A stretch of 64,000 nucleotides of DNA from Desulfotomaculum sp. GTDB lineage: Bacteria > Bacillota > Desulfotomaculia > Desulfotomaculales > Desulfallaceae. Position numbers and translations under genes: made by a program. The stretch's first letter is position 1, and each line of letters opens with the position of its first letter. Below, one piece after another: positions 38,598 to 47,579 of this stretch. Under the pieces are notes generated by a model. That model made no database searches. It was not told the origin of the DNA and worked only from the letters and a program-made list of their open reading frames with translations. The stretch is taken from positions 19,223 to 83,222 of the forward strand of contig JAENYQ010000005.1 in the NCBI GenBank assembly GCA_016841675.1, given 5' to 3'.

Positions 38598-39031
38598 ATA
38601 CCTTTGTAGTGGATGCCAGTGTTGCCGTTAAATGGTACGTTCCTGAAGTTTTAAGTAACGAGGCGGTAGGCTTTTTAGAAAATTCCATGGATAATAATTT
38701 TCTGTTGCTTGCTCCTGATCTTATTGTTTACGAAATAGGCAACATTTTGTGGAAAAAATGCCGTAGAGAAGAGCTTACTCCAGGTGATGCAAGAAGAATA
38801 ATTGAGGCCATTACTGATTCATTTCCAATAAAAGTTATCGATAGCAATAAGCTTTTGGCTGTTGCATTTGAGATAGCCCATGCTTATGATAGAACGGTGT
38901 ATGACAGCTTTTATTTAGCCCTCTCCAAAATAACGGGATGCCGATTGATAACAGCAGATGAACACCTGGTAAATGCAATCAAAGATTCAAACTGGTGCCT
39001 GGTACTCCGACGATTCGACAATATTCGCTAA
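38594..39031 (+). CDS. vapC: VapC-like PIN-domain toxin
   Basis: A 145-residue PIN ribonuclease. The acidic metal-binding residues are in place: Asp7 (VVDASVAVKW), Glu47 (IVYEIGNILW), Asp104 (RTVYDSFYLAL) and Asp122 (ITADEHLV). The GTG start overlaps the antitoxin end. Unusually, the last 12 residues (WCLVLRRFDNIR) are encoded by a REP unit starting at 38994, so the original C-terminus has probably been replaced; all catalytic residues lie before that point. Confidence 0.9.
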   Translation: MNTFVVDASVAVKWYVPEVLSNEAVGFLENSMDNNFLLLAPDLIVYEIGNILWKKCRREELTPGDARRIIEAITDSFPIKVIDSNKLLAVAFEIAHAYDRTVYDSFYLALSKITGCRLITADEHLVNAIKDSNWCLVLRRFDNIR

Positions 39032-39090
39032 TGACAATTTTATTAAACCACATGGAAAACGGCCCTGTTTCCATGTGGTTTTTTTAATTC
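38994..39090 (+). repeat. REP plus terminator block (copy 1)
   Basis: REP (GGTGCCTGGTACTCC...ATTCGACAATAT) followed by a terminator. About 97 bases repeat with few changes at 40224-40322. The REP part overlaps the vapC 3' end. Confidence 0.85.
39045..39086 (+). terminator. Terminator after vapC
   Basis: AAACCACATGGAAAC / GTTTCCATGTGGTTT followed by TTTTT. Identical to the one at 40276-40316. Confidence 0.9.
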
Positions 39091-39108
39091 CAAATGGCGC
39101 GCATTCAA

Positions 39109-39120
39109 GGTACCAGGCAC
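39109..39120 (-). repeat. Inverted REP core
   Basis: GGTACCAGGCAC, the reverse complement of the REP core, facing the copy at 38994. The two make a head-to-head pair around the terminator. A GCCTGTCCCC fragment of another repeat follows at about 39138. Confidence 0.5.
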
Positions 39121-39237
39121 AATCCATCCCAAAATTGCCTGTCCCCCATCCTACCAAACACTTGTTCCAATAGCCCTAAAATGCTATACTGATTGTGGAA
39201 GAAAAAGGTGGTATAATAACAGAGAGGAAGTGGCTAT

Positions 39238-40224
39238 TTGCCTAATAAACAATGGCACCCTGTATTTGTAACAGCGCTAAAAGAAGCGCTTTCCGACGCC
39301 CGTCCCGGGGAAATTGAAATCCAGGCCGAAGTAGCCCTATCCTCAAAACCTTTGGACGTAGACGTAATAGTGGTTAAGAAAAAAGAAACCGCCCGGCTCC
39401 GGCACCCGGTGGCCAATATTTTCAGGCAATACAACCTGTTTGAATACAAAAGTCCACAAGATTACCTGGAGTCCAACGACTATGACAAAGGCCTGGCCCT
39501 TGCATTACTTTATAAAGTGCTCGAACATCCCGACATGAATACTTTGGACCGGCTCACCCTAACCTTTGTAAGCAGCAGGTACCCGCGAGACATGCTAAAA
39601 ATGTTAACAAGCAGAGGTCTGACCGTTTTAAAGAACGTTCCAGTATCCGGTTTTTACCGGGTCGCGGGAGAAAGAATCCCCGTTCAAATAATGGTCCTCA
39701 AGCACCTCCCTGATGCGGAACAAGCGTACATGTTCTCAGTTTTTCTATCCGGGAAAGAAAAGCTAAAACTTAAAGCCAACTTATTATTAATAAGAAAATA
39801 CCTGGAAGAGCCCGGTAATAAGCATATACAAGAAATAATCGAATTCACAATGAAAAACGAGTTGGTAACGTTAAACGAGATGGAGGTGATGTTCAAAATG
39901 GATAATTACATCAGCGCCGAAGAAAAGAAAAAAATAGAGGAATTGCTGACCAACCATCCTTTCACCCGCAGGATGCTGGAAAAGCGTGCTGCTATAGTAG
40001 AGTTGGAGGCTATGGAAAAAGGCATTGAAAAAGGCATTGAAAAAGGCAGAGCAGAAGGCATACGAAGTTTAATCTGTAAGTTTTTAGAAACCAGATACGG
40101 GGTGGCATCCCTGCAGTTGCAGGAAACAATACAAAAAATTACAGATGCTGACGTGCTCGACGAGATAGCCGGCAAGCTATTCGTTGCTTCCTCTTTGGAG
40201 GAAATGCGAAAAATTATCAAATAG
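39238..40224 (+). CDS. Rpn/YhgA-like PD-(D/E)XK nuclease family protein
   Basis: A 328-residue protein of the recombination-promoting nuclease / PD-(D/E)XK transposase-like group. The nuclease core is near the N-terminus: Asp40/Asp42 (KPLDVDVIVVKKK) and Glu69-x-Lys71 (NLFEYKSPQDYL), with the usual strand pattern. The C-terminal part is helical and contains the short tandem EKGIEKGIEKG coded by repeated 12-base units, a feature frequent in this family. The TTG start at 39238 follows AGAGGAAG. Role in the cell is unknown; such genes are often multi-copy and associated with repeats. Confidence 0.75.
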   Translation: MPNKQWHPVFVTALKEALSDARPGEIEIQAEVALSSKPLDVDVIVVKKKETARLRHPVANIFRQYNLFEYKSPQDYLESNDYDKGLALALLYKVLEHPDMNTLDRLTLTFVSSRYPRDMLKMLTSRGLTVLKNVPVSGFYRVAGERIPVQIMVLKHLPDAEQAYMFSVFLSGKEKLKLKANLLLIRKYLEEPGNKHIQEIIEFTMKNELVTLNEMEVMFKMDNYISAEEKKKIEELLTNHPFTRRMLEKRAAIVELEAMEKGIEKGIEKGRAEGIRSLICKFLETRYGVASLQLQETIQKITDADVLDEIAGKLFVASSLEEMRKIIK

Positions 40225-40322
40225 GTGCCTGGCACTCCAACAATTCGACAATATCTGCTAATAACAATTACATAAAAACCACATGGAAAACGGCCCTGTT
40301 TCCATGTGGTTTTTTTAATTCT
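40224..40322 (+). repeat. REP plus terminator block (copy 2)
   Basis: Begins on the last base of the 39238-gene stop codon, GGTGCCTGGCACTCC...ATTCGACAATAT, then the CCACATGGAAA terminator (40276-40316). Matches 38994-39090. Confidence 0.85.
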
Positions 40323-40340
40323 ATAATGCGTAGCGTTATA

Positions 40341-40391
40341 TTGACACTACCTGGCAAAGGGAATAAACTTAACCTGGTTAATAATTTAACC
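40341..40391 (+). promoter_or_regulatory. Promoter and palindromic operator of the marR gene
   Basis: TTGACA (40341-40346), spacer of 17, TAAACT (40364-40369). The perfect palindrome TTAACC-T-GGTTAA (40369-40381) overlaps the -10 edge, and GGTTAATAATTTAACC (40376-40391) extends it. MarR proteins bind such sites, so this is the likely autorepression site. A near-copy lies at 37242-37290. Confidence 0.65.
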
Positions 40392-40452
40392 CATATAATA
40401 ATAGTTACTGGCAGTATAACTTGCTTAAAAAGAAGAGTGAGGGGGGAATGAT

Positions 40453-40887
40453 TTGGAGCAGGAGTTGCTTGCAAAATATCTTGACAAGCTGGACGAGATG
40501 CTGCCGCTTTTTATACGCAGGCTGCACCAGGAACTGGCGGACAGTATGGGTAACGGCGTTACCGCCAACCAGTTCATGGTGATGAAAATGATTAATGACC
40601 ACGGTCAGATGACTGTCAGCGACGTGGCCGAGGGGCTGAGTGTGTCGTTAAGCGCCGTTACCTCCCAAGTGGACCGGTTGCACCGGGTGGGAGTGGTGGA
40701 ACGCCGCCGTTCGGAAGACGACCGCCGGGTGGTTTGGCTTGAGCTGACGGATGAAGGTAGAAAAATAGTGGCAACTTGTCAAGCCGGTAGGCTTCGGGTC
40801 ATACAGCGCTACCTGGGGCAGCTGGACGATAAGGAATTGCAATTTATGATCGAGGTATATGAAAAAATTATTTCTATGATGCGCTAG
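40453..40887 (+). CDS. MarR family transcriptional regulator
   Basis: A 144-residue winged-helix dimer that probably represses the following efflux genes. The DNA-binding part reads QMTVSDVAEGLSVSLSAVTSQVDRLHRVGVVERRRSEDDRR-type (about 56-95) with the typical wing DDRRVVWLELTDEGR. The TTG start follows GAGGGGGG. The adaptor and pump genes lie 95 bases downstream on the same strand. Confidence 0.93.
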   Translation: MEQELLAKYLDKLDEMLPLFIRRLHQELADSMGNGVTANQFMVMKMINDHGQMTVSDVAEGLSVSLSAVTSQVDRLHRVGVVERRRSEDDRRVVWLELTDEGRKIVATCQAGRLRVIQRYLGQLDDKELQFMIEVYEKIISMMR

Positions 40888-40981
40888 GATGAACAGAGGT
40901 ACTAGTTTGACGTTACAATGACATGCAGCTAAGCTATTGTCGAAATAGAAAAGTAGCTGGCATCAAAGGAGGAGATGTTAT

Positions 40982-42229
40982 TTGTTTTATAAACAATTAG
41001 CTGAAAAGATAAAAAACCGATTTGTCTTTCAAGATATTGTTAACTCTAGGGGGGCTTCGGAAGCAGCGGCTACGATGCCTACGCAATATGTCTATTTTAA
41101 GTGGTGTTTGGCGCCCCTGTTAATTGCTGTGCTGATTATTTCCGGTTGTGCCGGACAGCAGGCAGGCGATACCGGCGAGCAGGAATCGGCCGTGCCTGTG
41201 CGTGTGGCGGCAGTAGAAAAAGGCTCGTTAGCTGATACCGTCGTAGTCACCGGCAAACTAGAAGCATTAGACATGGCCAACGTAGTACCCGGCGGCCAGG
41301 GGGGCAAGGTTTACAGCGTCAACGTAAATGTGGGCGATAAAGTCGCCAAAGGTCAGACGCTGGTAACGCTGGAATACGTTTCACAACAAGCAGCGCTGCA
41401 GCAGGCAGAACAAGGCGTAGTCCAGGCGGAAGCCGCTCTGGAAATAGCCGGTATTACCTATGAGCAGGTGTCGGCTAATTACGAACGTGGCAAACAGCTA
41501 TATGAATCCGGAGCCATCCCTGTTGCAGGCCCTTCCGGATTCGAAACCGCTTACGAAATACCCTACAAGCAGGCCAAGATAGACTACGAACAGATTAAAC
41601 CCGCCATGGTGGCCAATGCCCGGGCGGCCCTAACCATGGTTCGGGAACAGTATAACAACGCGTTTATTAAGTCCCCCATTAACGGGGTGGTGACAGCCGT
41701 TAACGTTAACCCCGGGGAATTGGCCAGCCCGGGCTCGCCAATACCGGTTGTTTCCGTGGTCAGCCTGGACAAAGTGGTAGTTCAAGCCACCGTCACCGAA
41801 AATCGGATTAACAAACTTCAGCAGGGGCAGGAAGTACCAGTGCTGGTGGGTGCTGTGGCAGCCGAACCACTTGCCGGGGTTATTACCAATATCGCCCTGG
41901 CGGCGGACACCAACAGTAAAGCCTATCCTATTAAGGTGCAGCTGGACAACCCGAAACAGCTCTTAAAACCAGGCATGTTCGCTGAAGTGCAAATAAAGAG
42001 CAATCAGCAGGAAACATTGTTGGTGCTCAGGGAAGCCGTTGTTAAAATAGGCGATACGGATACCGTTTGGGTTGTTAAGGATGACCAGGTAACCACACGT
42101 GAGGTTACCATTGGCAGCAGCAATGGTAAAAACATTCAAATTATTGAGGGGCTCCAGGAAGGTGAGCAAGTAGTTGTTTCCGGTCAAAACATGCTGCAAG
42201 AAGATATTAAAGTGGAAATAAAGAGTTAG
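40982..42229 (+). CDS. RND efflux periplasmic-adaptor-type (HlyD-like) lipoprotein
   Basis: Membrane-fusion/adaptor protein of an RND efflux system, 415 residues from the TTG at 40982, which has a strong AAAGGAGGAG site. A lipobox (LIISGC) lies about 55 residues in; the ATG at 41075 would give a normal lipoprotein signal (MPTQYVYFKWCLAPLLIAVL) but lacks a good ribosome site, so the start is open. The core shows the lipoyl halves (GGKVYSVNVNVGDKVAKGQTLVTLE and IKSPINGVVTAVNVNPGELA), a short coiled coil and the C-terminal barrel (LVLREAVVKIGDTDTVWVV). It precedes the pump gene by 13 bases. Confidence 0.92.
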   Translation: MFYKQLAEKIKNRFVFQDIVNSRGASEAAATMPTQYVYFKWCLAPLLIAVLIISGCAGQQAGDTGEQESAVPVRVAAVEKGSLADTVVVTGKLEALDMANVVPGGQGGKVYSVNVNVGDKVAKGQTLVTLEYVSQQAALQQAEQGVVQAEAALEIAGITYEQVSANYERGKQLYESGAIPVAGPSGFETAYEIPYKQAKIDYEQIKPAMVANARAALTMVREQYNNAFIKSPINGVVTAVNVNPGELASPGSPIPVVSVVSLDKVVVQATVTENRINKLQQGQEVPVLVGAVAAEPLAGVITNIALAADTNSKAYPIKVQLDNPKQLLKPGMFAEVQIKSNQQETLLVLREAVVKIGDTDTVWVVKDDQVTTREVTIGSSNGKNIQIIEGLQEGEQVVVSGQNMLQEDIKVEIKS

Positions 42230-42242
42230 GTGAACAGAATAT

Positions 42243-45200
42243 ATGAAAATTACTGATGTCTCGATCAAGCGGCCGATGTTGGTTACCGTAATTGTTATTA
42301 TTGTGCTATTACTGGGCGGGGTATCCTTTTCCCGGTTAAGCATTGACCTGTACCCCGAAATGGAATTGCCCGTAGCGGTGGTCATGACCAATTATGCGGG
42401 GGTGGGCCCGGAAGAAGTTGAACAGCAGATTACCAAACCCATGGAATCAGTACTTAGCTCAGTAAGCAATTTGGATACCATTTCTTCAACAAGCAGTATG
42501 GGTAGTTCCATGGTTATGATAATGCTGGACTGGGGAGCGGATATGGACTTCGCTTCGCTGGATATCCGGGAGAAAATTGATATCATTCGCGATGTTCTCC
42601 CGGATGGAGCGGGTGCTCCGTCCATTTACAAAGCTGACCTGAACATGATGCCTATAGTGCAGGTAGCCGCGCACAGTACAGATCCTATGCAGCTTAAACA
42701 AGTAATGGACGATGTAATCCAGCCCCGGCTGGAACGGGTAAGCGGTGTGGCCAGTGTCTGGTATGTGGGTGGATGGGAAAGAGAAATCCAGGTGCAGGTA
42801 AATCCCGTTAAACTAAACGGCTACGGCCTAAGCTTAAATAGTCTTACCGCTGCCCTGGGCGGCGAAAATTTGAATTTTTCCGCCGGCACTGTTCGGGAAG
42901 GCCGGGATGATCTCCTATTACGGGTTACCGGTGAATTTAAAAACCTTGATCAAGTTCGCCGGGTAGTAGTGGGTAATTTCGGGGGGGCTCCGGTATACCT
43001 GGCGGACGTTGCCGAAGTGGTGGACGGGCAGAAAAAAGCTACCCAGATTAGCCGGGTTAATGGCCAACCGGGTTTGTCGCTGATGATCAACAAGCAAAGT
43101 GGCGCCAATACGGTGTCAGTGGCCCAAGGGGTTAAAGCCGAACTGGAAAAGCTGCAACTGGAAGTGCCTGCGGTTAAATTTGAAGTCATCATGGATCAGT
43201 CGGAATATATTGAGCAATCAATTAAAAACTTAGTCAAGTCAGCGATTGAAGGCGGCATACTGGCTATATTTATTATCCTAATTTTCTTGCGTAATTTCCG
43301 CAGTACCATGATTATTTCAACATCTATACCCATTGCCATCATTGGCGCTTTTGTCCTGTTGTATTTTAATAGCATGACCCTAAATATGATTACCCTGGGC
43401 GGTTTGGCCCTGGGGATTGGCTTAATTGTGGACGACTCCATTGTGGTATTGGAAAACATCTACCGGCATCGCGCAGACGGGATGGACCGGATTACCTCCG
43501 CCCGGCAGGCCACGGACGAGGTAGGCTCGGCAGTTATTGCTTCATCCTTAACGTTGGTAGCGGTGTTCTTACCCATTATTTTCGTGGAAGGCCTGGCCGC
43601 CCAACTTTTTACACCGATGGCGCTAAGCATTACTTTCTGCATTTTGGCTTCGCTGGCAGTGGCTATTACCCTGGTGCCTCTGCTGGCTTCTAGATGGTTA
43701 AAGGTGCCTAAACAAGATGATGAACATGCGGGTAATCACCAAAACCCCCGGGGATGGCAACGCTTGTACAGCGCATCCGAGCGGTGGTTTAATAAGCTGG
43801 ACGTTCATTACCGCGCGCTATTGCAAACGGCCTTGAAAAGACGTAAGCTGACGATATTATTTGTGACGGTATTATTTGTCCTGACCTTGTTTGCCATACC
43901 CTTGTTGGGGATGGAGTTTATGCCCGGCATGGATCAGGGCTATGTGAATATTTCGGTGGAAATGCCCAAGGGAACCGCGCTTAGCGAAACCGATTTGGTG
44001 GTCACAGACATTGAGCGCATCCTGGAAACTATACCAGGTATTCAAAGTATTTCAAGCGATGTTGGCAGCGGAGGCTCAATGTTTGGTGGAGGGGACGCGA
44101 ACCAGGCGCATATTACCTTGAAGCTATTGGAGCAATCCCATAGGGATATTTCGTCGGAAGAAATGGCCAGCCAGTTAAGCACCAAACTGCCAAATATTCC
44201 GGGTGCCGACATTAATGTTACCGCGATGGAATCCGGCATGGGTGGCCAAGCCGCGCCGGTACAAATTCAAATTAGCGGTGACGAATTGGACACCCTGGCT
44301 CAGTTGGGCGACGAGGTGGCTGCTATAGTACGGCAAGTGCCCGGCACCCGCGAGGTGGTCAGCAGTCTGGAAGAGGGACGCCCCGAACTGCACGTGGTGG
44401 TGAACAGGGATCGGGCCGCCATGTACGGTTTGGGCTTGGCAGAGGTGGCTTCCACAGTGCGTACGGCTGTTGATGGCACAGTGGCCACCCGCTACCGGGT
44501 AGACGGTGTAGAAGTGGATATGCGAGTGCAGTTGACTGGCAATGCCGAAGAGTTTACCCCGACTAAACTGTCCGGGTTGACTATTGCTTCAGCAACGGGT
44601 ACCCAAATTCCGTTGGATCAGGTGGCGGAACTAAAACAGGACCAGGGCCCCAGTTCGATTAGCCGCAGTAACCAGGCCCGTATTGTTACGGTTACTTCAC
44701 AACTGGCCGGACGCGATCTGGGCAGCGTAGTACGGGATATAGAGCAGGGAGTTGCTGATTTAAATATGCCTTCCGGATACCTGGTGGAGTTTGGCGGCGA
44801 GCAAGAACAGATGGCCGACTCCTTTGGAGCCCTGGGCCTGGCTCTTATTCTGGCCATCATTTTAGTGTACTTGGTTATGGTGGCGCAGTTCGAATCGCTT
44901 CTTTACCCCTTCGTAATTATGTTCTCTGTACCGGTTACTTTAACCGGGGTGGTATTTGCGTTGTTAATTACCGGCCGCTCCATTAGTGTAGTAGCTTTTA
45001 TCGGCATGATTATGTTGGTTGGTATTGTAGTTAAAAATGGTATTGTGCTGGTAGATTATATTAATATTTTGCGGCGGCGCGGTCTGGAACGAAATGAAGC
45101 TATCTTAAAAGCCGGCCCCACGCGTCTAAGACCGATTCTAATGACGGCTTTAACTACCGTCATGGCCATGTTTCCAATGGCCCTGGGTATCGGTGAAGGT

Positions 45201-45356
45201 GGCGAAGCGCAAGCGCCGCTGGCCACAGTGGTGGTAGGCGGACTGCTGTTCTCCACGCTGATTACCCTCGTGTTGGTACCGGTAGGGTATACCCTGATGG
45301 ACGACTTCGGCAATAAAATTAGTGCAAAAATATTTAGGAAGAAACAAATTGAATAA
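42243..45356 (+). CDS. RND family efflux pump (AcrB/SwrC-like)
   Basis: A 1037-residue proton-driven exporter with 12 membrane helices and two large extracytoplasmic loops. The start SIKRPMLVTVIVIIVLLLGG, the TM4 proton relay ALGIGLIVDDSIVVLENIYR with its Asp pair, and the second-half GIVVKNGIVLVDYINILRRR are conserved. Single-membrane Firmicutes use such pumps (e.g. SwrC/YerP) for surfactants and drugs. It forms an operon with the marR and adaptor genes; a TolC-like protein is encoded at 30241. The ATG has only a weak ribosome site (GGTGAACAG). Confidence 0.95.
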   Translation: MKITDVSIKRPMLVTVIVIIVLLLGGVSFSRLSIDLYPEMELPVAVVMTNYAGVGPEEVEQQITKPMESVLSSVSNLDTISSTSSMGSSMVMIMLDWGADMDFASLDIREKIDIIRDVLPDGAGAPSIYKADLNMMPIVQVAAHSTDPMQLKQVMDDVIQPRLERVSGVASVWYVGGWEREIQVQVNPVKLNGYGLSLNSLTAALGGENLNFSAGTVREGRDDLLLRVTGEFKNLDQVRRVVVGNFGGAPVYLADVAEVVDGQKKATQISRVNGQPGLSLMINKQSGANTVSVAQGVKAELEKLQLEVPAVKFEVIMDQSEYIEQSIKNLVKSAIEGGILAIFIILIFLRNFRSTMIISTSIPIAIIGAFVLLYFNSMTLNMITLGGLALGIGLIVDDSIVVLENIYRHRADGMDRITSARQATDEVGSAVIASSLTLVAVFLPIIFVEGLAAQLFTPMALSITFCILASLAVAITLVPLLASRWLKVPKQDDEHAGNHQNPRGWQRLYSASERWFNKLDVHYRALLQTALKRRKLTILFVTVLFVLTLFAIPLLGMEFMPGMDQGYVNISVEMPKGTALSETDLVVTDIERILETIPGIQSISSDVGSGGSMFGGGDANQAHITLKLLEQSHRDISSEEMASQLSTKLPNIPGADINVTAMESGMGGQAAPVQIQISGDELDTLAQLGDEVAAIVRQVPGTREVVSSLEEGRPELHVVVNRDRAAMYGLGLAEVASTVRTAVDGTVATRYRVDGVEVDMRVQLTGNAEEFTPTKLSGLTIASATGTQIPLDQVAELKQDQGPSSISRSNQARIVTVTSQLAGRDLGSVVRDIEQGVADLNMPSGYLVEFGGEQEQMADSFGALGLALILAIILVYLVMVAQFESLLYPFVIMFSVPVTLTGVVFALLITGRSISVVAFIGMIMLVGIVVKNGIVLVDYINILRRRGLERNEAILKAGPTRLRPILMTALTTVMAMFPMALGIGEGGEAQAPLATVVVGGLLFSTLITLVLVPVGYTLMDDFGNKISAKIFRKKQIE

Positions 45357-45411
45357 ACCGGAAAATAGAGCAAGTGGTCAGACCTTGACATTTGACATGA
45401 CAAAATTTTCG

Positions 45412-45565
45412 TAAGCCCAAGCCCCCGGAACGCTGTCGGTCCGGCGGGCTTTTTATTTGTGGTGCTAAATACTCCAAGAAGTCGACATTATTCGTTAGAG
45501 GGTTTGCTGATTGGTAGAAAGAATAATAAAAGGTTAAGCCTGCCATTGCTATGAGAGTCCGTTGC
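45412..45565 (+). repeat. Diverged copy B of the RAYT upstream repeat, with terminator
   Basis: A terminator hairpin (AAGCCCCCGGAACG / CGGTCCGGCGGGCTT, 45419-45455, then TTTATTTG) ends the RND operon, followed by a degenerate REP (45461) and the tail TTGGTAGAAAGAATAA. The arrangement equals 37440-37605, but no transposase follows; instead a 100-base leader runs to the next gene. Confidence 0.7.
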
Positions 45566-45672
45566 CTGGTTATTCATAGATAGATCGCGTTTTCACTGGT
45601 ATAAAGAAGTCCAAATGTCTAAAAAACTGGAAGCAATTTTTGTGATTCGTAAACTACTGCTAGGGGGTAACT

Positions 45673-47577
45673 ATGAAAAATATCCTATTGATCGAGGATG
45701 ATTACCAGTGCCAGGAGATTGTTCGGCTAAGGCTGGAACAGGAGGGTTATAGCGTTTTTACTGCCAATAACGGAATGCAAGGTGTTCAATTAGCACAAAA
45801 AATTAATCCCGATTTGATTATATCAGATGTTTTCTTACCTTTAAAAAACGGCTTTGAAGTATGCTCGGAAGTAAAACAAAACCCAGCCCTGCACAAAACT
45901 CCCGTAATACTAATGAGCGCTGTTAATGTTGACGAGTTGGATAAGAAAAGAGGACGTGAATCGGGAGCAAACGATTATCTTTTTAAAGCTGACCTGCTGC
46001 TTACCAAGCCGTACTCCGGCAAACTGATTGTAAAATACGTCAACGAATTTCTGGCAGGTCGTACGATCCAAGAATTTTGTTCAGGCAAAGTGCTTGTAAT
46101 AGATGATTCACCAAAGGACTTGGAACTGGCTGAATTAAGACTAACAGAGGCTGGTTATCAGGTGTTTTGTGCTGAAACCTGTAATTTGGCCTGGGAAATT
46201 GTGCTTAAAGAACAGCCCGACGTCCTCCTTCTGGATGTGATACTACCTGATGGCTCGGGCTTAGACTTCTTACAAAAAGTTAAGGATTTTTTACCGGAAG
46301 TGGCGGTAATAATCTCAACGGCCTATGGTTCGGAAGAGGTAGTTACTGCCGCCTTAAAAAAGGGGGCTAACGATTATATAACTAAACCCCTGAGTTACCG
46401 GACACTTGGTAAAACCATCGCCAAAGCAATGGAAAAACAAAAAAAAGCGAAGTTTAAAGATAGGGCTCTTTCCTACCTTAAAGAAAGTCACCAAAATCTA
46501 AATAGTATTCTTGAACACAAGAATTCGGTACATGAACTAACTCTTAATGCTTTAAAATCAGGTATTGTGACCGTGGACATTTTTACCCGGGTTAGATTTA
46601 TCAATAGCTGGTTGTTGGAAACCGCCAGCCTGCCGGTGGAAGAGGTTGTTGGAAGTATGCTGGAGGAAATAAGCAAGAAATCCGAATCCGTATTAATTAC
46701 CAGACTGGCCGATATTTTAACCAGGTCAACCCGTTCCGGGAAAATTTTAATTGGGGAAGAAATAGACACGGGTGATAACCGGTTTTTTAAGGTAGATACA
46801 CAAATTATTACTGACTTAAAAGGTAATATGGTGGGAACGCTGGCTTTCGTTACAGAAATTTCCGTACAAAAAGAGGTGGAGCGTTTTCGACAACTTCAAC
46901 AACGACAAGAAAGTTTATCCTCCCTGGGTCGTATAGCTGCGGGAATGGCGCACGAGATTCGTAATCCCATCACTGCCGTAAGAGGACTCACCCAATTAAT
47001 TGCCCAAAAAACATCTGAAAATGGTCAAATTAAAGAGTTTTTAAAGATTATACTTGATGAGATAGACAGGGCCAATAAGGTAATTGAAGATTTTTTAAAA
47101 CTTTCTCGTCCTTCCCCACCGTGTCTAATCAGCGGTTCACTAAACGAGGTTATTAAGGAGATTACTGAACTAATTGGCCCGCAGTGTTTTCTATGTAAGA
47201 TTGAGGTATGCCGGCAATTAGATCCTTTTTTGCCCCAGACCCTGTTTGACAGATCTCAAATGAAACAGATGCTGTTAAATATGACTCTGAATTCAATACA
47301 GGCAATGCAGCAAGGCGGCGTTTTAAAAATTGAAACCTCTTACATAACTCAAAGTAAAAAAATACGGCTGGATATAATTGATAACGGATGTGGAATACCG
47401 GAAAAAATACTTAACCAAGTCGGCAAACCGTTTTTTACCACCCGTTCAGATGGTACCGGCCTGGGTCTTAGCAATTGTTATGCTATAATTGACAACCACA
47501 ATGGATATATAACCATGCATAGCGAAGAAGGCAAAGGAACTAGCTTTTCTATATATTTACCGGTTAAGGGTGATTAA
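45673..47577 (+). CDS. Histidine kinase with two N-terminal receiver domains
   Basis: Cytoplasmic 634-residue signalling protein. Two receiver domains come first (1-130, phospho-acceptor Asp52 in LIISDVFLP; about 138-255, Asp188 in LLLDVILPDG), then a coiled-coil linker, a PAS-like domain (about 290-400), a dimerisation/phospho-acceptor domain with His427 (GMAHEIRNPITAV) and an HATPase (DNGCGIPEKIL, GTGLGLSNCYAII). No membrane segment. It may integrate phosphoryl input from the hybrid kinase at 48429. The ATG follows AGGGGG; the next gene starts two bases after the stop. Confidence 0.92.
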   Translation: MKNILLIEDDYQCQEIVRLRLEQEGYSVFTANNGMQGVQLAQKINPDLIISDVFLPLKNGFEVCSEVKQNPALHKTPVILMSAVNVDELDKKRGRESGANDYLFKADLLLTKPYSGKLIVKYVNEFLAGRTIQEFCSGKVLVIDDSPKDLELAELRLTEAGYQVFCAETCNLAWEIVLKEQPDVLLLDVILPDGSGLDFLQKVKDFLPEVAVIISTAYGSEEVVTAALKKGANDYITKPLSYRTLGKTIAKAMEKQKKAKFKDRALSYLKESHQNLNSILEHKNSVHELTLNALKSGIVTVDIFTRVRFINSWLLETASLPVEEVVGSMLEEISKKSESVLITRLADILTRSTRSGKILIGEEIDTGDNRFFKVDTQIITDLKGNMVGTLAFVTEISVQKEVERFRQLQQRQESLSSLGRIAAGMAHEIRNPITAVRGLTQLIAQKTSENGQIKEFLKIILDEIDRANKVIEDFLKLSRPSPPCLISGSLNEVIKEITELIGPQCFLCKIEVCRQLDPFLPQTLFDRSQMKQMLLNMTLNSIQAMQQGGVLKIETSYITQSKKIRLDIIDNGCGIPEKILNQVGKPFFTTRSDGTGLGLSNCYAIIDNHNGYITMHSEEGKGTSFSIYLPVKGD

Positions 47578-47579
47578 GT

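Noticed and set aside
41075..42229. Shorter adaptor gene starting at ATG 41075
   Set aside because: Gives a better signal peptide, but lacks a ribosome site, whereas TTG 40982 has a strong one; left open in the feature entry.
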